Assembly: GCA_030267565.1 (NCBI GenBank)
Contig: BRXU01000019.1
Coordinates: 112,501 to 176,500 of the forward strand
Reading direction: 5' to 3'
DNA length: 64,000 nt
From: Pleodorina starrii
Lineage: Eukaryota > Chlorophyta > Chlorophyceae > Chlamydomonadales > Volvocaceae
This document shows, in pieces, positions 23,708 through 35,938 of the stretch. The position numbers and the translations under genes are program-made. Within the stretch, counting starts at the first letter, position 1. Every line of letters starts with the position of its first letter. Below the pieces are notes generated by a model. That model was not told the DNA's origin. It saw only the letters and a program-made list of their open reading frames with translations, and did not search any database.

Positions 23708-26700
23708 TCCGACAGTAGCGAAGCTGCTGCCACTGCAACTGCCGTCGTCAGCCCGAAACACGGGGAAAGTACGGTGTGGAGAATCGGAGCGACGGGGGTT
23801 GAAATTGCGAAGGTACCTGCAGGGATGCGTGAGCAGTTTGCTCTGCGGCTCATGGGCGGGTCGCGTGCGCTTGAAGCTGGCATCTCGACACCAGTACGGG
23901 GCAGCTGCGCCGCCACTTCACGTCGTGTGTCCGTGGACCCGCCCTCGAGCGCCCGCTCCATCGCTCCATCCTTACCGTGCGCCGACATAATCAGGCACCA
24001 TTCATCGAATCAAGCTGGCCCTCTGGTTGCGGGCAGCAGGCGGCCTGGGCTCCCGGAAACAACGGCTGCTGCTGCACCTGCTGCTGCGGCTGCGGCCCCC
24101 CTTAGCCGGGAAGCGCGTTGCATCAAATCATCGAATCAAGCTGACGGATGGTGACGGCGATGCCGCTGCAAGTCGAGTTCGGCAGCAGCTATGGGGTACG
24201 ACAATTGCCGGAGGCGCCGTCAGCCCCGCTGCCACCGGAGGCGCCGTCAGCGCCTGCGCAGGCCCCCCTCCCCCCGGCGCAGCCGCAACTCCGCCCCACC
24301 GTGGTCGGCGTGCCGAGCTATGCGATGGCGCCGCTGCTGTGTGCCGCTGGTGGCGCCGACGCGTGGCTTGCATGCGTCCTGTGGCCGCATGCCGGTGTAC
24401 GACATCCTCATCATGTGTGTCGCTGTGGCGCTGGGACCGTAGGGCGTGATGGAAGGCTCCTTATCGTCATCGCAGGGTACGGCACGCAGGAGCGGAATGG
24501 GAATGACCGAGCGAGGTACGCGAGGAGGCGACCCACGGGACGGTCGGATGGGAGGTTAGGGATACAGTTGGTTGGGTGGCCGGACGGTTCGAAACAAGGC
24601 AGGCTGTGTTTGGGTATTTATTGTTTTGGGTTTCCTTCCCAAAATGCGGTTTGTGGCGCAAGGGGAGGCAAGCTTTCTTGTTGCGGGAGACCGTCGACGG
24701 GGAGTTGTCAGCTCTAGGGTCTAGCGGTACGGGTGCCCGCCCGCCCTCCCCTGGTTCTCGTCGCGCTAGCGCCTGGGTTGCGCGGTAGACCGGGCGCTCG
24801 CGTATCTAATGTGTGCTCTCGCGGCCGTATGTATGTGTGTGCACGCGTGCGGGTACTGAAGTAGTGAAGCGCGCGGCTGACGGCGCATCGCCGTCCCCGC
24901 CCTCCCCAGTCCCCACCGCTCCTCCGCTCCTCCGCCCGCAGCGCCTGGAGCATCCGCCGGAAGTTCCGCCAATCGAATAGGGGGCCTTGCCCAAGCCATG
25001 GCGCCTCGCGCTGCGGTGCAGGATGCCAGCCACGGGTGGCGGCGCCACAGGCGGCCGTCCCTTTGCCCCCGCGGAGCCCAGCAGCTCCCCCCAGCCGCGG
25101 CAACACCACCTCGGAGGCGGGGCCCCGGCTCTGCCCATGGCCCTGCCCTGCCTCCGACGGCGACGGCGCCCGCGGCGGCGGCGGCGGCCGCTGCACCTCC
25201 TCCGCTGAGGTCCTCTTCTTGCTGCCGGCGGCGTATGCGTCCTTGCCCGACGGCGCCGCCGCCGCTGCGCTCGGCGCGGTGCTGCGCGGCGCCGGCGGCG
25301 GCATCGGCAATGGGCAAGCGCGCGACGCCGGCTGCCGCGACGCCAGTTCCCGCTGAAGGCGCATCAGGCGACAGGCGGCACGCGGCAGGCGAGAACGCGT
25401 GATGGCAGGTCCATCAGCACCGCCGCCGCTCCTGCGGCGCGAGTCTGCGGCTTCGACGGCAATGGCAGTTGCTGCGGCGACCGGCCAGATGACTGTGGCG
25501 AGCGGAGCGGCGACGAGACGGGCGTCGCGCGGCCGTCATGCGTGGAGCGACGCGACCGTCCCGACCCCGGCCGCCACCGTCGCCGCCAGCCCTGCGTGTG
25601 GGTGCTGAAGTAGTGAAGCGCGCGGCGGCGCATCAAGCGCGGCGGACGTGCCCGTGCTGACGCACAGCGGCGGCGCGGGCGCCGGGCTGCTGATCGGCGG
25701 CGGCGGCGGCGGCGGCGAGGTTACCAGTGTGCTGGTGCCGGCTAGCATCGGCGCCGCAGCTGGCCAGCATCGCTTGATGTGCTTTGCCCTGGGGCTGCGG
25801 CTACCCGGGGGAGGGTGAACCCAGGTGCAGGCTGAAGGGGTTGGAGAGGGTGGGAGGGGAACACGGTGAGGGTTCCGGGGGAAGGGAAGGGAAGGGAAAG
25901 GAAGGGAAGGGAAGGGAAGGGCGGAGCCCCGTGGCAGGAATGGAGGTAGGGGTAAGAAGTCCGTATGTGAAACGGCGGCGGCGGCGGCGAGCGAGAGGAA
26001 AGGGGGAAGGGAAGGGGCGCGCCGATGTGGCCCCGTCAGGGGTACCGTGGGTTGGGGCCGCCGTCGCCGTCGCCGCCGCCGCAGCGCAGTCCGCTTGTGC
26101 GCTGGTCGTGGCATCGAGTGCACGCGGCGGGGCGCGGAGCTTTGGGTTATGGGCTGCTGACTCGCCGCCCAGGGAGGGGCGACCGTATGATGGCGCACGG
26201 TACCTGCGGGCAGTGGTGCTTGTGCTGCGGCTGCTGTTCGCGTTGCCGCCGCCACGCACTGAAGCCTCTGCTCTTGTGCTTTGCGATGACAACCCTCCCG
26301 TGCACTGCAATGCCGTCGGCAGCGCCTCCTCGCGTTCCTGCGCCGAATGATTTACGGCTGGAAGATGCAATTGCTATTGGAATGTCTCTGTTTTGGAAAA
26401 GGGGCAATGATGCATGGCGTTGGTCGGTTGGTGGGCGTTGGCTGGCACTAACTCACGGCTGGCACTACTGGCAGTTACGGTTCCTATCGGACTGGAGCGA
26501 CCAAAGCCTGTGCGCGTGGTTTTGCTCGCTGAGGTAAACAGGAGCATGTATACGAAATACATTCAATCAAATGAACGCCTCTCTACCGATAGTTGTTGAA
26601 CTTGGTAAGACGTATACCGGGGGGGCGGTTGTGGCCGTTGGTCTGGCTGAGTACCGGTATTCGCCAGACTGCTCTGGTATTCGCCTGACGTTTCCGGGCA

Positions 26701-26958
26701 GTTCGACCTCAAACTCTGGCAATTCAAAATTCAGACGTTACTGTGAAGCTTTCTACCTACTTGCAAGCTGTATACAGATCCGTAGTGCGAGCTACGTTAA
26801 CTGGAGGGGTAGCGACTCGGAAGTTCGGAACCCACATCCCGGGCTGGGCACCGCTTCGTGCCTCCTGAGGGCTTGCTTTTGCGCGAGGAGGGGTAGCGAC
26901 TCGGAATCCACATCCCGGGCTGGGCACCGTCGCTGGAGCTGCCCTTCCCTGCGTCGCC
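23708..26958. other. GC-rich region, genes uncertain
   Basis: High-GC sequence with many overlapping open frames. A plus-strand frame at about 24,148-24,460 and minus-strand frames at about 24,930-25,770 have coding-like composition, but I could not identify families. A GGGAA-type tract lies at 25,883-25,922. A short duplication (GGGGTAGCGACTCGGAA ... CCCGGGCTGGGCACCG) occurs at about 26,806 and 26,889. Confidence 0.4.
24714..25364 (-). CDS. possible coding exon, unrecognised
   Basis: This is an open minus-strand frame of 216 codons starting at an ATG. Residues 1-60 are rich in Ala/Pro, followed by a basic patch (GSKKRTSAEEVQ) and a Pro-rich stretch. The C-terminal part ends in an apparent splice-acceptor-like sequence (CACTACTTCAG), so the true exon probably does not extend to the last stop. 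Upstream, near 25,400-25,560, another minus-strand frame reads as Ser/Pro-rich coding sequence in a different phase. I do not recognise the protein, and it may be non-coding GC-rich DNA. Confidence 0.2.
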   Translation of the reverse strand: MRLQRELASRQPASRACPLPMPPPAPRSTAPSAAAAAPSGKDAYAAGSKKRTSAEEVQRPPPPPRAPSPSEAGQGHGQSRGPASEVVLPRLGGAAGLRGGKGTAACGAATRGWHPAPQREAPWLGQGPLFDWRNFRRMLQALRAEERRSGGDWGGRGRRCAVSRALHYFSTRTRAHTYIRPREHTLDTRAPGLPRNPGASATRTRGGRAGTRTARP

Positions 26959-27226
26959 AGCTCCTCGCCGCCGGAGGCCGGAGGCCGGCGGCTGCTGTGG
27001 CAGGGTGCGAGGAGGGAACCCTGCTGTGGCCATGAGGCCGAAGGGGAGCGGATACGCCATGGGCACGGGTTCAGGCTCGCTGCGCCGACCAGCGGTTGGA
27101 AGGTGGCTGGGGTAAGTTGGGATAATAAGCACTGCGGCGGGGGTGGAGACGGTCAGAGCAAGCTGGTCTTCAGGCACAACAGCGCGTTAAGGGTCATTGT
27201 AGCCGCCTTATTTGCGCCGTTCATTA
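26959..27226 (-). repeat. inverted fragment of the 2.8-kb satellite unit
   Basis: About 268 bases are the reverse complement of the segment at about 11,266-11,530 of satellite unit 1, including ATAATAAGCACTGCGGCGGG and the AAGACCAGCTTGCTC region (here inverted). The match stops at CATTA at 27,226. It lies 5.3 kb from the array and shows that pieces of the unit have moved in inverted orientation. Confidence 0.9.
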
Positions 27227-28873
27227 GTCACGCCAGCCAGCCGCAGGCACACTGATGCGCCTTCACGGCCCTGCCTGGCCAAGCCCTCGTCCCAACCAGC
27301 AGTGACCACTCTTGCGCCACGCGCGCCACACTTCACTACACCTATCTGCCCTAAGCCTCTAACAGGCCGTTGCCAGGTTTATCTTGTGGGATTCAAACGT
27401 TACAAGGGAAACCGGCTGTCACACCATGTAAGCACCCAAGGGAGAGATGGCCACCGACGTGTCATTATGTGACTCCCTTCGCACTTCAAACGCCCCTCGC
27501 GCCCACCACTACCGGTACATAATTGGACAGGCATTGGGGCACATGCCGACGAAACCAGTGTGGGGGGCGTGTTGAGGAATGGGCACTTCCTGATGCATTC
27601 CCCTCCCCTCCCTCTCGTGTGAACGCCATTGTGAATGGCATTGCAGCGCCCCTTGCCTCCACGCGGCTCCACGCAGGAGGAGCAGCGGAGGAGGAGCAGC
27701 GGAGGAGCGGCGCATCAGGCCCCTCAGGGAAAGGCCCCTTCCAGCCCCATACTTCTCCCCTGAAAGCACACTTCGCTTTCCGAGTCTATCTCCGATCCTC
27801 CCCGGCACTCGTCGAAGCAAAAATGACGCACCAAGTCAGCAAGTTCCGAGTTCCCACCCTTCCCAGACCCCATCGCGAGTTCCCACCCTTCCCAAGGCCC
27901 CCTTCCGCGCAGCAACAGAAAATAAGATACAACGAAATCAAAATAAAAGCATCTCAACCCAATGCGCATAAAATACAATACAGCGGCACAGAAACATACC
28001 TGGTGACCCTACCTGGGGTGGCTAACGTCTTGTTGCTTCCCGAAACATCCCCGACCCTACCTCCCCCAACCCCGGGACGAACCGCTCGCCGGTATCACTG
28101 CTGTCCGGCCCAGCCCCCCCCCCCTGGACCATTAGGTCAGCTGCACTGCGCTCTCCTCGCTTGCTGAGCACAACTCCCTACGCAAATCATGTTGACATCC
28201 AAGCTCGCTGTTGCAGCAAGACCACCTGACAACCCCAAGCGCACTTCACGATCGGTTGTACTCCTCCTCCTCCTCCTCCTCCGGCAATGAGGGAACTATG
28301 AGGGGAGGGACGACATCCCCCGACATCCCTCCCCTCTGCGCCTCTCCACAGATCGGCTCTTCGCCCCTCTGCGCTCCTCTCCCCTCCCCTTCCGCTCCCT
28401 TCCCCTTCCCCTTCCCCTTCCCCTTCCCCTTCCCCTTCCCCTTCCCTTCCCTTCCCTTCCCTTCCCTTCCCTTCCCTTCCCTTCCCTTCCCTTCCCTTCC
28501 CTTCCCTTCCCTTCACTGCGCTCTCCTCCCTCTCCTCTCCGCCGCTCCGTTGACACCTCACTGGCCGGACGCACTCGGAGGACGAGCGCTGAGGTTACGT
28601 AGTGCGGAACAGCCCTCGTGATCCCCACCTCCCCTGCTGGTACGGCACCCACACGCCCACCCGAATGCAGTGCACTGCAGTCCAAATCCAAATCCCAGTG
28701 CACTACATGAGGAGGCCTGAGCGGCCTGAACAAGGGGAAAGGTCCGAGCCCGATGCCGATGCCGGCCGGCGGTGTCAGCTGCCAGCTTGATACGTAGCGC
28801 GAGCGACCGACCCCTGCAGAGGGTCCAGAGGCTCCAGAGCCGAGGTTTGCAGTGCAGTGCAGTGGGTCACCCG
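27227..28873. other. intergenic, with (CTTCC)n / (CCCCTT)n tract
   Basis: No gene recognised. The stretch at about 28,395-28,514 is a pyrimidine-only tract that passes from CCCCTT hexamers to CTTCC pentamers. A (TCC)n run lies near 28,261. It probably contains the 3' UTR of the minus-strand hydrolase gene to its right, although I found no TGTAA signal on that strand close to its stop. Confidence 0.6.
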
Positions 28874-31800
28874 CTACTGCAAACTGCCACCGCCACCGAC
28901 ACTGCTGCTGCTGCTGCCAGTGGCCGGGGATGCCAGGCTGACCTCCTCGCTAGTCTTCTTCCCAGCCCCGCTGCCATACATAGCGACGAATCGCTCAATG
29001 AGCGGGTTGACGAGCTCAGGGGCCTCGTCCTGCGGGCAGTGGCCCACCTGAGGGGGAGGGGAGGGGAGGGGAGGGCCCATGGATGGCTAGACAACTACAA
29101 TGATGGGGCTGGACCTTTAAAACGCGTTTTGGAGCACTTGCGAGGGGCAGGACAAAGCGTCGTCGAGATTTGTGTGTGTTAAGGGGCCCTCCAGAAGAAT
29201 ACCCCCCGGGTCGGGGTCAGGGTCAGGGTCAGGTGAGGGTGGGCTGGAGTCGGGGCCGGGGTTGGGCCGGTCGCCCCCCCCCAGGCCGGGGCAGGGCGAC
29301 CCGGCGGTGGACTCAGCTGACCCCGAGTGAGTGAAGCCCCGAGTGCGTCAAAGCAGTCGGCTGCCCCCACCGGCGGAGACCCACCATGACACCGCCTTCA
29401 AACCCCACCCGCCAAGCCCAGCTGTCAGCTACACAACTCACGAAGCCCACCCACCCGATAACTCCACCCACCCACCCACCCACCCACCCACCCGATAACC
29501 CCACCCACCCACCCACCCACCCGACCCACCCACCCACCCGATAACCCCACCCACCCACCCACCCACCCGATAACCCCACCAACCCACCCACCCACCCGAC
29601 CCACCCACCCACCCACCCTATAACCCCACCCACCCACCCACCCACCCACACGACCCACCCACCCACCCACCCGATAACCCCACCCATCCACCCACCCACC
29701 CGAAAACCCCACCAACCCACCAACCCACCAACCCACCCGACCCACCCACCCACCCACCCGATAACCCCACCAACCCACCAACCCACCCGACCCACCCACC
29801 CACCCACCCGATAACCCCACCCATCCACCCACCCACCCGATAACCCCACCAACCCACCAACCCACCCGACCCACCCACCCACCCACCCGATAACCCCACC
29901 AACCCACCAACCCACCCGACCCACCCACCCACCCGATAACCCCACCCATCCACCCACCCCAGGCAGTGTGACGAACTCCACGACGGAGGGCAGTGATGCA
30001 AAGAGGCGGCGTCCCTCCCTGGCGTCCTCCCAGGGGTCCACCTCCCCCCACACCAGGCTCACGGGCCGACTGGTGGCCGACATGAGCTCCTCGGGGACTG
30101 TCCAGGGAGGGAGGGGGGAGGGGGGGAGGGGGGGCGGGAAGCGGGGGAGATTGGATAAGAGTGCCGTACATGGATAGATCGAACCTTCCCAGTCCGTATG
30201 CCGTATATATCCTAGTTGCGCTAGCTGGCTTCCCTTCGGACCCGCCGCACCGCATTCGCGCTTGGGTTGGGTTGGGTTGGGGTTTGGAGGGAAGATGGGG
30301 GCATGGGAGGGCCTGAACGGATACCCAGGACGGTCGGGGACAAGCTGTCGGTTGGGGCCGCTGGCAGGCGGGAGGCTTGAAAGGGCGCAAGGTCCCCACC
30401 GCGCTTCATTCCAGCTCAGCTTAGTGGGGATACGCAGGAAGCACATAGTGGGAAAGCGGGTGGCATGCCGGGGGGAGTTGGAGCGATGACGTTACCCTAA
30501 GCCCACCTTCGCCATCTCCACCGTCCCGTTGCCCTATTAGCTATTACCCCCCTGGCCCAACAACCCAGCGTAAAGGGGGGTCACTCGCTGCCGCTTGCTA
30601 CCCATCCCCCACCCCGACCCCAACAGTCCGGCAGTCCGGCAGTACAGCTCGTACTCACGTGGCCCTCCGCTGTAGCTGATGAAGTCCAGGAATACGTCCA
30701 CCGCCCCCGGCTGCAGCCCCGGCCGCAGGATTGCCTGAACAAGCTCCTGGCTCACTGCCTCCTTCCGACCGTATGCCTGGCGGAGGATGTTGCCGACCGT
30801 CTGCGTCAGGGCGGCGTGGGGTTGGGGGGGATGGGGGGGGGCATGGGGACACAACACGCCATCGGGAGGGCCGGGGGAGCTCGGGTGGGTGGGGGGGGGC
30901 GGGAGGCACGTTTGGGTTTCGGGGCAGCCGAGGGATATTGCAGGGGGGGCGGGCAGGCCCGATGGGGGCAGGGGCAGGGGGTCCCTCCGGCCGAGCGGCG
31001 CACAACAGATCCCGATCCCGGTGACTACCGGTGGGGTCCCACAACCACAACCACAACCAACACAGCACTGCCGCCTTCTCACCCCTCACCCTCAAACTCC
31101 TAGGTAGGATCAGGTGAGGTGAGGTGAGGTGAGGTGAGTTCAGGCGCACCCGCCGCCCCGCCCCGCCCTCAGCCATCTGTATGTGTATCTGCATGTGTCC
31201 ATGCACGCGGCCCACCCCACACCTTCGGGCGGCCAGCCTAGCTCTCAGCACCGGCCCGCCCAGCCCCGCCCCGCCCGAGGGCCCCACTGGACCGCCCCAG
31301 TGGAACCACTGACCGCCCCAGTGGAACCACTGACCGGCCCGCCTCGCCGCCTGCAACAACACACCGTGCTGCCACCGGCTGCCCCGCCCACCCACTCACT
31401 CACTCACCCACCCACGCATGTACCCACCCAACCCAACGCACTGCCCATCTGCACTGCCCACCTCGCGGCCCGCCCACCGTCACCCACCCTACGCCACCCC
31501 AATCCCCCTCCACCCTCGCTCCAATCCCCCTCCACCCTGACGCACCCTCTCCGTGGCCACATTGGCGAAGAAGGCCTTCCCCACGTCCGTCTCCCTCAGC
31601 AGGCGCTGCAGTGCCGCCACCAGGGGCCGCTGCCAGGCGGGTTGGCGCTTCACGTGCAGCCCCCGCAGAGATATGTCCAGACACTGCACCCCCTGCACCA
31701 ATTGGGGGGACACGAGGGAGGCCTGCAGACCCGCCAGACCTGAGGCCAGCGAGGGGAGGGGAGGGGCGGGGAGGGGAAGGGGGCGGGACGGGGGGCGTGG

Positions 31801-33395
31801 AGGGGAGGGGAAGGGGGCGGGACGGGGCGGGAGGGCGGATGCGCGGATATGGGGGTTGGAGCCTCCGTAAGGTGACGAGGAGCTAACAATTACAGCCAAC
31901 CTAGGACTCGAGGCTGGAGGAACGAACGAAAGCCAACAGGGCAAAGGAGCATGCGGGAACAGCAGATGCGTGCAGATGTGGCGGCAAAGCGTATGCAGCC
32001 CCCCCACCCCACACACCACACCGCACCTCCGCCACCCGTCCCCGCCGCTGTGACCGCCCAGTCGCAGCTCCGCGCACACACAGCTGCCGCCACACCCCTG
32101 GCCTGGACTGGACTGCCCAACTCGGCCCCGACTGCCGGGGCGCAGTCCAGTCCAGTCCGGGGGAAGCACGTGCGCCTGGGAATCTGGGTAAGCGGGGGGG
32201 TCAACCCATCCCCCCCCACACCCACCCACTCGGGTACGGGGATCACCCCGGGCCCTCGCCCCTCTTCCACCTTCCCTCCCCAAAATCAACAGCCCCGCGG
32301 CGCAAGCCCCGCGGCGCAAGCCCCGCGGCGCAAGCCCTGCCCCGCCCCGCCCCGCCCCGCCCCGCCCAGCCCCGCCCGGCTCACCCCCCACTGAGTTACA
32401 CACAACGAAGGTCGGTTCCCCGATGCGCTGCTGGATGAAGTCCGCCAGCTGATCCCCCCAGTTGTCAAAACTGTAAATCGAGTTGGCGGGGGCGGACCTG
32501 CGGGCGGATGGGGAGGGAGGTAAGCGGGGAGGGCGGGGAGGCATAGTATGAGGAGGATGAGGGGATTCGGAATGGGAGCGAGGAGGCGGCAACACAGGTT
32601 GGGGTTGAGGTGGGATGGGGTGGGATGGGGTGGGATGGGGTGGGATGGGTTGGGATGAGGCAACCCCATTCTCCGGGCAAGACCTGCCGTGGCGGGGAAA
32701 CGGTGCACGTACCGGCGGCGGCCCCCTGATGTGTTGTGTTATGTTATGTTGTGTTGTGCGCGACCCAAAGTCCGAGCCCGCACCCCTCCACCACACTGCG
32801 CCCGCGTATCGCTTTACCCGGAGGCGGGGGGTGTTCGGTAACGCAGACTGAGCGCAGCTCTGCCCGGGGTCGAGACAGATGGATCGCAGCTGTACGGTAC
32901 CTGGGGTTGGGCTTGTCGCTGTAGCCGTAGCCGAGCAGGTCGATGGCGAAGGCGCGGTGGCGCTTCCCCAGAGCAGGCGTGTTCTTGCGCCAGTGGTCCG
33001 CGTTGCCTCCAAACCCGTGAACCAGCAGCACCGGCTCGCCCGCCTCGCCGCTGCGCTGGTAACGAATCCGGTAGCCCTTCCATGTCCAGTACCTGGGGGC
33101 AGTTACAATGCGCGGTTTGGCAGTCGCAGACAAAGACACAGGTCTGGTTGGGCTCAGGCGCGATATGATCCAAACCACCACTCGTTCGTTGTGCGGTGCT
33201 CAGCATTTGGTTTCAGCGATTGGGCAAAACTCACCCTTCATAGACGCCTGGCTTAACTTCCGTTTCGCCCGCGCTATCAGCGTGCGCCCTCATAGGAACG
33301 AAGGCGCGTCGGGCTGAGCGATGGCGACAAGGCCGATGGGTCGCCTCCGGTAGCGATCGCCAAGAGAGGCATTTTGAAAATGCACTTTGCATCAT
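28874..33395 (-). CDS. alpha/beta hydrolase, plastid-type
   Basis: Seven exons read on the minus strand: 33,395-33,235; 33,092-32,901; 32,497-32,385; 31,739-31,546; 30,800-30,659; 30,097-29,958; 29,047-28,874. All introns are GT-AG, the phases agree, and the total of 1,116 nt gives 371 residues. The leader (residues 1-35, rich in Arg/Ser/Ala, no acidic run) looks like a chloroplast transit peptide. The core starts at YWTWKGYRIRYQ (55-66), followed by the oxyanion loop VHGFGG (78-83). The triad is visible as Ser153 (CNSVGG), Asp288 (WGEVDPW) and His317 (GHCPQDEAP). This arrangement is that of plant plastid hydrolases related to the At4g36530 group, often linked to pheophytin or lipid-ester hydrolysis; the substrate here is unknown. 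Oddity: the nucleophile elbow has Cys151 where relatives usually have Gly. Start chosen at the first of two adjacent ATGs. Confidence 0.9.
29450..29957. repeat. intronic CCCACC / GATAACCCCA minisatellite
   Basis: The last intron of the hydrolase gene is largely a minisatellite of CCCACCCACC blocks punctuated by CGATAACCCCA. The higher-order period alternates roughly every 30-70 bases. In the gene's sense orientation it is G-rich (GGGTGGGTGGG), which could form G-quadruplexes in the transcript. Confidence 0.9.
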
Positions 33396-35938
33396 GCGGA
33401 CGTTACGGCAAGTTTAAGCGCTAGCCTTGCCTTGGTGATACCCAACGCACCGTAGTTTAGGTCCCAAGGTCCGTATTAAACGCGCCCGAACCTTATAGTA
33501 AAATCCAAGGCAGCCTTATAGTAGATGCAATGCCTAGGAAAGCATATCAAGTATGTATATCTCCGCCGGTAGTTTTCAGCGACTAACCGCTTGTTTGTAC
33601 GACAGCCCGACGACTGGTCAAAAACACCAAACCAGGGCAATTACGGGGCGTTCGCTGTCAAATTTGCAGTAATCCTTCCCAAGTCAGTCAGCAGTCTGTA
33701 ACCAAGAATCAAGCACAAAGTTTGCGCCGTTAACCCGCTTTCCCGTTGACGGAGAGTTGGGGAGGGTTGGGGAGGGCTCCGGCAACGGTTGGATAACCCC
33801 TCCCCCCCGACACACATGCACACGACGCCTCTCCCGCTCTCCGCCGCGGACATTGACGGGCCCCTCGAGCTTGGGCAACGAACGTAACAGCACGGCGCGC
33901 TCCGAGTACCATCCAGCGGGTGCATTCCCCTTCCCTTCGTTCCGCCGCCATTGTAACCCTCCTGCATTGTCGCGTGTCCTAGTCGCTGGTGAGCTGCAAG
34001 CGCCATGACACCCAGGATGTGGCGTTGGGCTTGGACAGATTAGATTGCATGCGCTCGTGCACTTACGGTTGGGTCCTTCATGGGGGTTTGCCCCTCAGTG
34101 CGGGCAGCCTGTGGGATGGGACACCCATGCACGCAAGGTTAGCGGATGCAGTAATACCGGTACAATGCTTACATGTAATACAGCTGTACACAAGTCCGTC
34201 CAGGACAGCATGAGTTGAAGAGGCACCGGGGCACCGCCCGTCTAGTGGCCTCCGGCGTCCTTGCGATGCATTCCCCGTTGCATGAGTCGGGTTTACAGTG
34301 GAGCCAGGAGCCAGAGGGGATCGCGTCTTGGGGTTACACTGTCGCGGCCGAAGCCCCAAGTTGGCACTTGGCGCGCAGAACGAGCAACCAGAGACTCTTT
34401 CCGGCGTCCTTGCGTCACATCCTCCGTTGCACGGCGTCCCCTCGCGTCCGCTCGCCTTGGTTCCATAATCCCCTAGGCGCCCTGCCTGCATGTGCGACGC
34501 ACCCCGGCCCCCCCTCATTGCCGCAGGTGCCTCTTGCTTGCGGAGCCAGTGATGGATACAGAACCAGCTTTACAAGGGGCCAGGTAAGACCAGGCGCACG
34601 GCAGGTCCTGCCAGCCTGTCTCTATCTCGGTGCGATGGACGGGTGAAGCGCCGGGATGGAGCGCCGTTTGCTTCGCCAACCCATGGCCACGTCACACACA
34701 CACACACACCGCTGCCTGCAGTCGCGCAGGGTCGCGCTGACCAGATAGCGATATGCCGCTCCGGTCGTGCGTGCGTGCTGCCGCGTCCAGCCATGCGCCT
34801 TCTTCCCCCGAATGCCCGTACGCCAAGAGCGACACCATTTTCGCGCCTTTGCGCTTCGTAGGTTCATGACGGTTAGGATAGGAGACGACGGCAGGGGGGA
34901 CGGGTAAGCGTCTGCGGATTCCCACATACACACGTGCGGGGGCCGCGGCTGGCTGCCGGTGGTTTTGGAGGTTCCACTGTGGGTGGGGTTGAACATTTCA
35001 CGCGTGCCCGGCTGAGATTGACCAGCTGACGCGTGTCCTCAGGCAGCGGGGTTCGGCGGCCAGTGGTTTGGCTTGCGGCATAGGAGTCTGCTGTTTGGGA
35101 AGCGGTGACGTTTGCTTTGCTGGCCTGGAGCATTTAAGCCCGCTCGTGAATGCAGTCATGGAGGCGGACTCGGCCTGCTGTAGCGTCGCGAGCGCACCCG
35201 CCGCGTGGGTACCGCTCTACCGCAGATCAGCGCACCTGGTTCTCCCTTCGATTTGCATGACCCCTTGCCAAGCAATGTATTACCACAACGGCCGCTTCAA
35301 CGACAACGCCACATCTTTTTGATTACCCGCCTGTCCAATCGAGTAACACACAACAGAAGACATCATTCCCGGCTAATAAGTTACCCAAGACCAGTACACG
35401 GGTCCAGCGTTGTGAACCCGGACGCACCCAGGCGATACCTCATGACCGCCGTATCAGGCTGGTCCGGCCAGCAACTAGTATGAGGACCTGCGCCTTCAGC
35501 ACACACGAATCAAGACGCGCACGCAGTGCATCGCAGGTACGATGGTGCAGTTATGCACCGAGTCTTAGTCAAGGAAAGGTGGTCCGACAGGAAATTGAAA
35601 CACCCCGGCGCACACAGGGGTAGCGATCATTCTCAGTCAGTCAACCTGTCTTGCATTACCCCTTACCCCCACTCCGTTCAAACCCGCCGGACGGGCCGGG
35701 AAGGCAACGTCTGTCCCGGATGGACTCAAATCACCCGTCGAACATACACAGCCCCATGCTTGACGAAGCCCCACGGGTACAACGAGAGCACCACCTACGA
35801 ACGACGGACGCTATCGCTCGTTGTAGAGCCCACTGTCCCTTGCCCCAGTTATGGCCCGATATGTGAGCATTCATGTCTATCCCCTTGCCCCCCTTGGTCC
35901 GAATCGCCTTCATCTGGGAGGCATGATTTTGTCGTAAC
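33396..35938. other. 2.5-kb intergenic region, no gene seen
   Basis: This lies between the 5' end of the hydrolase gene and the 3' end of the LAP1-like gene, both on the minus strand. It should contain the hydrolase promoter. A short imperfect duplication (CCGGCGTCCTTGCG...CCGTTGCA) occurs at about 34,253 and 34,401, and a (CA)n run near 34,694. No open frame could be tied to a family or to an exon chain. Confidence 0.5.

Noticed and set aside
28187..28733. Gly/Glu/Arg-rich frames
   Set aside because: They arise from the CTTCC/CCCCTT simple repeat.
29313..30446. Long Gly/Trp/Val-rich minus-strand frames (GWVGGWVG repeats)
   Set aside because: They are translations of the intronic CCCACC minisatellite; only the short ends are real exons of the hydrolase.
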